A DNA stretch of 12,789 nt from SYFY01 sp043719475 (GTDB lineage Bacteria > Pseudomonadota > Gammaproteobacteria > Pseudomonadales > Azotimanducaceae), in the NCBI GenBank assembly GCA_043719475.1, contig JAYSTS010000251.1, positions 1-12,789 on the forward strand, written 5' to 3'. The position numbers and the translations under genes are program-made. Under the pieces are notes generated by a model that was not told the DNA's origin, searched no databases, and was given only the letters and a program-made list of their open reading frames with translations. This document shows positions 1 to 6,215 of this stretch, piece after piece (position 1 is the stretch's first letter; each line of letters opens with the position of its first letter).

Positions 1-85
1 CATGGAATGCGGGCGGGATAGAGAAACGGGCGGATGGGGCGCTATTCGGTCTGAAAGTCCTTTCGGCGCGCCTGTCTTTTGTCGT

Positions 86-1441
86 TTATCCCGCCATTAC
101 CGCCATCCTTTTGATATTCCATGCCATCGTGACCAGGTTCCACTCCCCTCGCACGGATGGCAACCCACGCAACAGGAACTGCCTGAAGCCCATCACCGAC
201 TTGATGATGCCGAACACCGGCTCCACCGTCTGCTTGCGCAGCGCATAGTCGGCTCGACCCGCACGTGTTGCGAGTCGGTGCTGCATCGCCTCAACGCGCG
301 TGGCGCCTGCCGCCAGCGGCGCAGGTTCGCCAAAGCGCTCCTGCCAGCTGACATGATGGCCCTCGCGCCCGGTTGCGATCAGTGGTTCGATCCCGGCGTC
401 GCAACACCGCTCGACATTCGCCTCACTGAAGAAGCCGGTATCAGCCATCAACATCGACGCAGAACCCAATGCTTCGGGCAATGCCTCGAGCTTCGAAAGC
501 ATCGGCTCCACCTGCTGCTTGTCGTTGGCGTCCTGAGTGACGTGCGCGATCACCACCAGCAGACTCTCGGTATCAACCAGCGCTTGCGCGTTGTAGCACT
601 GCTCGAAGCCACCGGTCGCTACTTTCATGATGCGCGACTCATCATCCGTGAGGTTCACCTGATCCTGCGGACGTGGTCCCTCGATCGGGGCGACAGGCTC
701 ACGCCCGCGCGGCTTCTTGCCGCTCCTGGCGGCCTTCTCGTGACGCGCCGTCATTTTGGCGTCGTACTCGGCTTTCTCCCGTGCGTGACGCACCTTCGCC
801 CGTGCTTCGATCGTGGCCTTCGCCGCTGCAATCGCACCGAGCTGTGCTTCGCGTCGCGCGATCTCCTCTGGCACATTCATACCATCAGGCACATCGGCCC
901 CGTCCGCATGTTCCGCTAACTCGAGCAGTTGCTGGACTTCCTTTCGGAGCTGAACCTCAAGTTTCTCGGCGTGCCCGTGGGAGAGCGCACTGTGACGACT
1001 CGCGTTGGCGTGGATCTTGGTGCCATCCAGACTGAGCTTGCCGAACTGGCTCAGCCTATTGGCGTGCGCAATCTGTAACACCTGCACGAACAACGCCTCG
1101 AACTGTGTGCCAAAGCGACGTCGAAACGTCGCCAGCGTGTCGTGATCGGGATGGCGGTTGCTGGCGAGATAGCGGAAGGCCACTGAATCGTGAGTGCCCC
1201 GCTCGATCTGGCGGCTCGAGAACACCCCCGTGGCGTAGCCATAGATCAGCAAGCTCATCAACGTCGCAGGGTGGTATGCATCGCTGCCGCGCCCCGCATA
1301 GGCCCGTTCGATTGCACTCAGGTCAAGGCTCTCGATCACATTGGCGATGTAGCGGGCCAGATGATTCTCTGGCAACCAATCTTGCATAGACGGTGGGAAG
1401 AGAAAGTCAGTGTCTCGGTTGATCGGGTGAAATCGCGCCAT
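86..1441 (-). CDS. IS1182-family transposase
   Basis: This is a DDE transposase that moves the surrounding insertion sequence. The N-terminus, MARFHPINRDTDFLFPPSMQ, followed by DWLPENHLAR, is typical of the IS1182 family and is why I start at the ATG at 1441. In-frame GTG and ATG codons at 1450 and 1447 would add up to three residues. Likely catalytic acidic residues lie in LSLDGTKIHA, MADTGFFSEAN and QTVEPVFGIIK. Between the first two is a long charged, Ala/Lys/Glu-rich stretch, probably a coiled coil, as is usual in this family. At about 451 residues it is near full length, with no frameshift or internal stop, so it may be active. Several long open frames on the opposite strand are shadows of this GC-rich gene. 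Confidence 0.93.
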   Translation of the reverse strand: MARFHPINRDTDFLFPPSMQDWLPENHLARYIANVIESLDLSAIERAYAGRGSDAYHPATLMSLLIYGYATGVFSSRQIERGTHDSVAFRYLASNRHPDHDTLATFRRRFGTQFEALFVQVLQIAHANRLSQFGKLSLDGTKIHANASRHSALSHGHAEKLEVQLRKEVQQLLELAEHADGADVPDGMNVPEEIARREAQLGAIAAAKATIEARAKVRHAREKAEYDAKMTARHEKAARSGKKPRGREPVAPIEGPRPQDQVNLTDDESRIMKVATGGFEQCYNAQALVDTESLLVVIAHVTQDANDKQQVEPMLSKLEALPEALGSASMLMADTGFFSEANVERCCDAGIEPLIATGREGHHVSWQERFGEPAPLAAGATRVEAMQHRLATRAGRADYALRKQTVEPVFGIIKSVMGFRQFLLRGLPSVRGEWNLVTMAWNIKRMAVMAG

Positions 1442-1481
1442 CACCATCACTCGCTCATTCTCGTTAGCGTTATCTTACCCG

Positions 1482-1501
1482 CTGTCGGGAAAGCCCGACA
1501 G
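1482..1501. repeat. Terminal hairpin of the insertion sequence
   Basis: A perfect 8-bp inverted repeat, CTGTCGGG and CCCGACAG, is separated by the 4-nt loop AAAG. It lies at the transposase-upstream end of the IS1182-family element. It may be part of the transposase recognition end, and could also limit read-through between the element and the plus-strand gene at 1531. No T-run follows it, so I do not call it a terminator. Confidence 0.6.
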
Positions 1502-1530
1502 GCTGCTAGACCCCTTACAAGGCTAATGTT

Positions 1531-1974
1531 ATGGACATTATTTGCTCGTTGGTCAGTCTTCCCTTTACTTCAATCCTCCTCTTTGCCTCGCTGAACTTAG
1601 CACCTTCAACATCCTCAGCAGAGAGCTTTCTTTGTTTAGCAGAGATTGCTGCAGGCCTGTCGAAAAGAGATGAACGATGGGAGTCAACTACATTCAAGCC
1701 GACTGATCGATTCATTGTCAAAAGGGACGAAGTGACAGAGTTTTCATGGGTCGTGAAATCGTGGGACGGGGATGTGATACAGGTCTGTGAAAAAGACTTC
1801 AACGAACATGGCTATCTTGAGTGCACAGTTGTTGAGGGTGGGTCGTTTTTCACGATGAACCGTCGGAACTTGCGATTTTTGATTTCGCAACCCCATGGAT
1901 ACGTGAATGAAGAAATCTTGGGGAGGTTGGATCCCGTTGTCCAAGGCGGATCCTGTGCACTGCTCCCAGAGTGA
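1531..1974 (+). CDS. Hypothetical protein, probably exported
   Basis: The function is unknown. The 147-residue product starts with a hydrophobic stretch (about residues 4-24) and a possible signal-peptidase site near SSA-ES (residue 30), so it may go to the periplasm. The mature part has a pattern I associate loosely with small exported hypothetical proteins: a CLAEIAAGL segment, several Trp and Phe residues, an internal Cys pair and a C-terminal GGSCALL. An ACAAGG ribosome-binding site lies 8 nt before the ATG. The n-region, MDIICS, has no Lys or Arg, which is unusual for a signal peptide. The start is only about 25 bp from the insertion-sequence end, so the native N-terminus may have been changed. 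The gene looks lower in GC than its neighbours, which suggests recent acquisition. Confidence 0.6.
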   Translation: MDIICSLVSLPFTSILLFASLNLAPSTSSAESFLCLAEIAAGLSKRDERWESTTFKPTDRFIVKRDEVTEFSWVVKSWDGDVIQVCEKDFNEHGYLECTVVEGGSFFTMNRRNLRFLISQPHGYVNEEILGRLDPVVQGGSCALLPE

Positions 1975-2362
1975 AGACCGCTTCATGTCCGTGGAACCGT
2001 TGGAGTACTACGATTCGAACCACAATTGAGGAGCAAATTCTGCGGTCCTCATCGCCGCCGTAACACCTTGGTCACAGCCCACGCAGGTATAGCAATGGTC
2101 AACTGGTCATGTTGTCCCCAGCTTTTGCACCCAAGCAGGGGTAAACCCGACCCGACAGGGAAGGACTGGTCCATGTGGAATGCGGGTTTGCAGGACACTT
2201 GGCCGGGTTCGAGTTCCGGCCGTTGTGTGCGATGACTTGTCTCGGCTGTCTCACAAAGTCGGTAAGAACAACGAGATACCGGCGTTTTTCGGGTGGTGGT
2301 GTGAGACAGAAGTCCCACCGTAAGCGGCTGAATCGCAGGGAGGAAACCTCCCGGAGCGGGTC

Positions 2363-2410
2363 TGACTGGGGGTCAAGTGGTCAGAGGTTAAAATCCTCTC
2401 GTCCCGACCA
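2363..2410 (+). pseudogene. tRNA-Pro(GGG) 3' half, probable att site
   Basis: The sequence reads as the 3' half of a tRNA-Pro(GGG). It has an anticodon loop CTGGGGG (2366-2372), the 3' anticodon strand TCAAG, the variable region TGGTC, a T-arm with stem AGAGG/CCTCT around TTAAAAT, the 3' acceptor strand CGTCCCG, discriminator A and an encoded CCA. This closely resembles the 3' ends of bacterial proline tRNAs (…AATCCTCTCG…CCGACCA). The 5' half is missing: no CGGGACG strand or D-arm lies upstream, only a hairpin at 2338-2352. The T-loop has A where the conserved C of TTCAAAT should be, so this copy is decaying and not a working tRNA. The break lies near the anticodon arm, a common crossover site of tyrosine integrases, which suggests an attL or attR of an integrated element. 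Confidence 0.72.
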
Positions 2411-2420
2411 ATTCTGCAGA

Positions 2421-2516
2421 CTGGGAGCGACCGCATAATCTGTGGGAGCAATCTCCTGATCGCCGGATCGCGACTTTGATGACCCCAACAATCGCGGTCA
2501 GGAGACCGCCACAAAG
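2421..2516. repeat. REP-like inverted pair, copy A
   Basis: A forward unit TGTGGGAGCAATCTCCTGAT (from 2441) is followed by an inverted unit AATCGCGGTCAGGAGACCGC (from 2491) that ends in CACAAAG. Both are variants of the family whose best copy is GTGGGAGCGGTCTCCCGACC then GCGAT. A shortened third copy, CTGGGAGCGACCGCAT, sits at 2421-2436 and lacks the GTCTCCC centre. The inverted unit keeps a perfect GCGGTC/GACCGC stem. The repeat lies just past the stop codon of the Baeyer-Villiger gene, so its hairpin may end or stabilise that transcript. Confidence 0.7.
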
Positions 2517-2539
2517 CCCGCACCCACAAGGCCCGTCGT

Positions 2540-4387
2540 TCAGCTGAACTGATATGGCGCCAGACTCGCCTGTGCTTCCGTCCTGAACTTGTGCCACCGG
2601 TTGCCGCCGTAATACGCGAGGCTACCGGGTTCGGCATCACCGTGTCCGTTGTAGTAGGACAGACAATCCCGTAGAGGGGCGGTTGCGATATCAGCCTTGC
2701 GGCAATGGTCTGCGTAAGCGGCTTCTGATTCTGGCGTGATGTCGACGATGCGTGCGTTGCTGTCGCGCATGGTTTTCAGCAGCCAGATCAGGTAGTCGCT
2801 GTGGGCTTCAATGGCATCGGTGAAATTGAAACTGCCACCACCGCCTTGCGGTCCGGCGACAATGAACAGATTGGGAAAACCGTGGCTGTGTAAACCGAGA
2901 AATGTCTTGGTGCCCTCCGTCTCCCACTTCTGTTTGAGAGTCTTGCCTTCACGACCGGTGATCATGTTGAAGGTTGAGGTCGCCATCCACTGAAAACCGG
3001 TTGCGTAGATCAGGACATCCAGCGGATATTCGATGCCGTTGTGTACAACACCTTGTTCATTGATCTGCGTCACACCGAGCGGCGCGGTATCAACCAGATG
3101 TACATGGGGCAGGTTGAATGCAGGCAGAAATTCGTCGTGAAAGGTCGGGCGCTTGCAGCCGTAGGGGTAGTACGGTTTGAGTGCAGCGGCGGTCTTTGGA
3201 TCTTTGATGATGGCGTCAACACGCGCACGAATCTGCTCCATGATCCGGAAATTGCTGTCCAGTTGTTTCTCGATGAGCTCGTCCATGCTCAGGTTGCGTT
3301 CGTATTCCTTGCGCTCCTTGAAGTCACTGACTTTGCCGGCGAGGTAGTCGTCGTTGGCCTGAATGGCCGTGCGACCAGCAGATATTTTGGAGAATCGCGC
3401 CCGGCGTGCGCGGGCCCAACCGGGTTCCTGTGCCCAGCTTTGGATCTCTTCGGGCGTGGTAGCGCGCTGATCACGAACATCGATGGATGACGGTGTACGC
3501 TGAAACACGTAAAGCTCACCGACTACTTTGGCAAGTTCTGGAATGGCCTGCACGGCGGTTGCACCGGTGCCGATGATCCCGACCCGCTTGCCGGCGAGAT
3601 CAACGTGATAATTCCAGCGACTGGTATGGAAGGCCTCACCCTTGAACTTGTCCATGCCGGTGATGCGGGCGAGTTTGGGTGTCGTCAGGATTCCGTTCGC
3701 GAGCATGACGATACGCGCGCGCATGCGGTCGCCACGATTGGTGATGACGGTCCACCGACCGCTCGATTCATCCCAGCGGGTTTCTTCAACGGTGGTATGA
3801 AAGAGACAGTGATCGTAGAAGCCGAACTTCTCGGCCATATTCTGGCAATACTCGAGGATCTCGAAGCCCGAGGCGAATTTCATGCTCGGCACGTAGCCCA
3901 TCTCTTCGAGCAGCGGCAGATAACTGTACGCTTCAACGTCACAGGCAATACCTGGGTAGCGATTCCAATACCAGGTACCACCGACGTCGCCGCCTTTTTC
4001 GCAGAACCGGACGTCGGTGAAGCCTGCATCTCTCAGTCGATACCACAGCAGAAGACCGGCAAAACCGGCGCCGACAATCAGAATTTCGCATTCATCAGTG
4101 AGGGCATCGCGCGGAACAGGATCGGCTGAATACACATCATTGAGGTACTTGGCGTAGTCTCCCTCCATCGCCATGTAGTCGGCTGCACCACGACGGGCCT
4201 CCTTGAATTCACGGTACCTGGCTTGCTCCATCGCGTTGAACGTCGCGCCTGGTGGCAATTCCGGCAGAGTTTTCAGCGACTCGTCCTTGATGATCGAGTA
4301 ACCCTTGCCGGTTATGCGATCCGTGGCTTTGGCCGCACGTGTGTTAAAAAGTTTCTGGCCGGTGGTGGCATCGATACGGATCGACAT
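2540..4387 (-). CDS. Baeyer-Villiger monooxygenase (class B flavoprotein)
   Basis: This NADPH- and FAD-dependent enzyme inserts one oxygen atom next to a ketone carbonyl, giving an ester or lactone. The FAD-binding GAGFAG motif is at residues 106-111, followed by GGTWYWNRYPG (about 136-146). The family fingerprint FxGxxxHxxxW is at 248-258 (FKGEAFHTSRW), the NADPH-binding GTGATA at 273-278, and an ATGF motif near the C-terminus. The product has 615 residues, longer than cyclohexanone-type enzymes, because about 100 residues precede the first Rossmann motif. I start at ATG 4387 (MSIRIDATTG). The open frame runs further upstream, but that part overlaps the divergent amidase promoter and start and looks non-coding. 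No strong ribosome-binding site is seen. The substrate is unknown; a cyclic, steroid-like or aryl ketone is plausible given the neighbours. Confidence 0.93.
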   Translation of the reverse strand: MSIRIDATTGQKLFNTRAAKATDRITGKGYSIIKDESLKTLPELPPGATFNAMEQARYREFKEARRGAADYMAMEGDYAKYLNDVYSADPVPRDALTDECEILIVGAGFAGLLLWYRLRDAGFTDVRFCEKGGDVGGTWYWNRYPGIACDVEAYSYLPLLEEMGYVPSMKFASGFEILEYCQNMAEKFGFYDHCLFHTTVEETRWDESSGRWTVITNRGDRMRARIVMLANGILTTPKLARITGMDKFKGEAFHTSRWNYHVDLAGKRVGIIGTGATAVQAIPELAKVVGELYVFQRTPSSIDVRDQRATTPEEIQSWAQEPGWARARRARFSKISAGRTAIQANDDYLAGKVSDFKERKEYERNLSMDELIEKQLDSNFRIMEQIRARVDAIIKDPKTAAALKPYYPYGCKRPTFHDEFLPAFNLPHVHLVDTAPLGVTQINEQGVVHNGIEYPLDVLIYATGFQWMATSTFNMITGREGKTLKQKWETEGTKTFLGLHSHGFPNLFIVAGPQGGGGSFNFTDAIEAHSDYLIWLLKTMRDSNARIVDITPESEAAYADHCRKADIATAPLRDCLSYYNGHGDAEPGSLAYYGGNRWHKFRTEAQASLAPYQFS

Positions 4388-4565
4388 ATGGTGCGGACTC
4401 GTGAATTGGTCTGAGTGCCGCCAAGCGTACCCGACCGGCAGGCTCGAATCACCTGTGCAGTCTGATCTGCGCAGTCTGATCGGGCTGGCTGCCAATCCGT
4501 GTTGTAGGCAAACTTCGAATGGGCCCGGAGGGAGAGAGCACGTGCTCAGGGAGTAGAGGAGGGGA
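4388..4565. promoter_or_regulatory. Divergent regulatory region, BVMO / amidase operon
   Basis: This 178-bp region separates two divergent transcription units and must hold both promoters. It contains an 11-bp direct repeat GCAGTCTGATC (4457-4467 and 4471-4481, period 14 bp) and a perfect 12-bp palindrome GAGCACGTGCTC (4536-4547). The palindrome lies about 18 bp before the amidase start, so a bound protein could block initiation. A strong GAGGAGGGG ribosome-binding site precedes the amidase ATG. No clear -35/-10 pair could be assigned by eye. The operator roles are inference. Confidence 0.4.
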
Positions 4566-6215
4566 ATGAACCGTCGACATTTCATCGGCAGTGCGCTCGC
4601 GGCACTGGCAACAACGGGCTGCGCAACGCCTGCTCAGCGGCCGCGGGAGGTGGTGGACCCGCTCAGGACCGACGCCGTTGGTCAGGCATCTCTGGTTGAA
4701 CGCGGTGAAGTCACTGCCTTGGAGCTGGTAGAGGCTGCGGTTGCGCGCGCCCGTCGATTCAACCCCCAAATCAACGCGATCGTTGGAGAAACGTACGACG
4801 CCGCGCTATCGCGCGCGCGTGGTGACAAGCTGCCAAGCGGGCCGCTTCGAGGCGTGCCCTTCGCGATCAAAGATATGGCGGATGTCGCAGGACTTCCAAC
4901 CAGCAGGGGCAGCCGATGGGCAGCGAACACACTGGCAAAGGTCAATGCACCGCTGGTGGATGCAGACTTGGCCGCCGGTCTCAACATTATCGGCAAGACC
5001 AATACGCCGGAGTTCGGGTTGATCGGTACGACGGAGTCGCTCGCGCTCGGCCCGTGTCGGAACCCGTGGAACCTCAACCATTCCTGTGGTGGTTCGAGCG
5101 GTGGCGCGGCCGCTGCTGTTGCTGCCGGGATACTCACCGCGGCGCATGCCAGTGATGGTGGTGGCTCCATTCGAATCCCGGCGTCCTGCTGCGGTCTGAT
5201 TGGACTCAAGCCAAGTCGGGGACGCATGCAGGGTGCTCAGGACGACATCGACGTGCTGCAGTTGGGGGTCAGTTTGTCCATCACGCGCTCCGTACGCGAC
5301 ATGGCCTTGTTCCTCGCGCTGGGCGAAGGCCACGGTGGCCGCTCCGGGTTTGCACCGGTCGGTTTTGTCAGTCCGAATCCGACACGAAAGTTACGCATCG
5401 CTTTTTCAACCCGTTCTGCCAAGGGGTCTGACCCGGTCGCAGATGTGATCGCAGCACAACAGGCGACCGCACGTCTTTGTGCGAGTCTTGGGCACGAAGT
5501 GATTGAAGCCGCCCCCCAATATGATGGCGGAGTCTGCGCGGCAGAAGGCGGCGGAGCGAGGCGAGTGTCAATTCGAGTCCGATTTTTCGTTCGTTTGAGG
5601 CGCGTAGTGGGCGCTACGCAACGAAAACGAACGGAAAATCGGGCCGAAGTGGCGCCGCCGCAGCCTGTCGAGCTTCTGCCGCGCAGACTCCTGGCATTCG
5701 AGGATCGTTTTGTCGATCTGTGGGCATCGGGAGCGGCGAAAATTCGCAGCGATGTGCTGGCGACTGGCATACAGGAATCGAGGATCGGAGATGTGCTTGA
5801 ACCGTGGACACTGTATCTGGCTGAACGGGCGATGGCAGCGCCAGCAGGTACGCTCGAAAGTGTTCGTGAGCACTTCGTGCACGTGCAGGCGGTTGTTAGT
5901 CAGTTCATGGCAGGCTTTGATGTTTGGTTGACGCCGGTGCTGTCTGCGCCAGCTCCACGAATTGGTGATCAAGGGCCAATGGTTCCACCACAGGAACTCT
6001 ATCGAAGGGTGTTTGACTGGGTGGCCTATACACCGCTTGCCAACGCCATTGGTACGCCGGCGATTTCCTTGCCGCTGGGCTTCAGTCGTGATGGTCTGCC
6101 CATTGGCAGCATGTTCATGGCGAAGACCGGCGATGAGCAGATACTGCTTGAGCTGGCTTATCAGCTGGAAACCGCGCAACCGTGGTTTGATAAACGACCG
6201 GAGGCTTTTGCATGA
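4566..6215 (+). CDS. Amidase-signature hydrolase, Tat/lipoprotein signal
   Basis: The product hydrolyses an amide bond by the Ser-cisSer-Lys mechanism of the amidase-signature family. Visible catalytic parts are Lys102 (PFAIKD), the cis-Ser in GGSSGG (175-180) and the nucleophile Ser201 in DGGGSIRIPA. The N-terminus has twin arginines (MNRRHFIG) and a lipobox-like ATTGC ending at Cys19, so it is probably exported by Tat and lipid-anchored. A GAGGAGGGG ribosome-binding site supports the start. At 549 residues it is about 50 longer than usual. The excess is residues about 322-375, encoded by an in-frame palindromic DNA element, and is Arg/Val-rich without family resemblance. On both sides the amidase pattern resumes (…EAAPQYDG | RLLAFEDRFVDLW…). 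The stop overlaps the next start (ATGA). The natural substrate is unknown, and activity with the insert is uncertain. Confidence 0.92.
   Translation: MNRRHFIGSALAALATTGCATPAQRPREVVDPLRTDAVGQASLVERGEVTALELVEAAVARARRFNPQINAIVGETYDAALSRARGDKLPSGPLRGVPFAIKDMADVAGLPTSRGSRWAANTLAKVNAPLVDADLAAGLNIIGKTNTPEFGLIGTTESLALGPCRNPWNLNHSCGGSSGGAAAAVAAGILTAAHASDGGGSIRIPASCCGLIGLKPSRGRMQGAQDDIDVLQLGVSLSITRSVRDMALFLALGEGHGGRSGFAPVGFVSPNPTRKLRIAFSTRSAKGSDPVADVIAAQQATARLCASLGHEVIEAAPQYDGGVCAAEGGGARRVSIRVRFFVRLRRVVGATQRKRTENRAEVAPPQPVELLPRRLLAFEDRFVDLWASGAAKIRSDVLATGIQESRIGDVLEPWTLYLAERAMAAPAGTLESVREHFVHVQAVVSQFMAGFDVWLTPVLSAPAPRIGDQGPMVPPQELYRRVFDWVAYTPLANAIGTPAISLPLGFSRDGLPIGSMFMAKTGDEQILLELAYQLETAQPWFDKRPEAFA
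5529..5691. repeat. 163-bp palindromic element inserted in-frame in amidase gene
   Basis: The ends are a perfect 19-bp inverted repeat: GGAGTCTGCGCGGCAGAAG (5529-5547) and its exact reverse complement (5673-5691). The inner part has an 18-bp inverted repeat (5579-5596 with 5625-5642, one G/T wobble; arms CCGATTTTTCGTTCGTTT and AAACGAACGGAAAATCGG). A central 6-bp hairpin GCGTAG/CTACGC (5602-5607 and 5614-5619) forms the tip. The element can therefore fold almost along its whole length. It contains no stop codon in the amidase frame and keeps that frame. There is no gene inside it, so it would need a transposase in trans. No direct target duplication is evident. The symmetry is seen directly; calling it a mobile element is inference. 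Confidence 0.88.

Larger units (their letters stand above)
41..1505 (-). mobile_element. IS1182-family insertion sequence
   Basis: A complete-looking transposase gene is followed, on its upstream side, by an end of the type common in IS1182-family elements. Read inward from about 1505 on the minus strand it begins GCAGCCTGTCGGGCTTTCCC and folds into a hairpin at 1482-1501. The other end is uncertain. The best match is GCTATTCGGTCTGAAAG from position 41, which fits the right end only loosely, so the true left end could lie outside the window. No target-site duplication is visible. The right end is clear, the left coordinate is a guess. The element lies about 25 bp upstream of the next gene on the plus strand. 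Confidence 0.6.
1975..2539. other. Gene-free stretch with integration scar and repeats
   Basis: I see no convincing protein gene in these 565 bases. Open frames here overlap one another on both strands and have no recognisable composition. The stretch contains a hairpin GGCCGG/CCGGCC (2201-2206 and 2216-2221), a 9-bp inverted repeat CTGTCTCAC/GTGAGACAG (2246-2254 and 2301-2309), a hairpin GGGAGG-AAA-CCTCCC (2338-2352), a tRNA-Pro 3' half (2363-2410) and a REP-like pair (2441-2516). It reads as a junction between a mobile segment on the left and the catabolic cluster on the right. Confidence 0.6.

Noticed and set aside
1..13. Similarity of CATGGAATGCGGG at the window start to CATGTGGAATGCGGG at 2172-2186
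   Set aside because: The match is short and includes an indel. It is too weak to call a direct repeat flanking an element.
2..919. Long open frame on the plus strand opposite the transposase
   Set aside because: It is the antisense shadow of the IS1182 transposase. It is rich in Arg/His/Leu and has no family pattern.
2201..2221. T-arm-like hairpin GGCCGG GTTCGAGTT CCGGCC as a second tRNA remnant
   Set aside because: The loop resembles TTCGAGT, but the required closing G-C pair of a T-arm does not line up, and no acceptor or anticodon arm flanks it.
4388..4585. Upstream 66-residue extension of the Baeyer-Villiger reading frame
   Set aside because: It overlaps the start of the divergent amidase gene and its ribosome-binding site, and the residues look non-coding.
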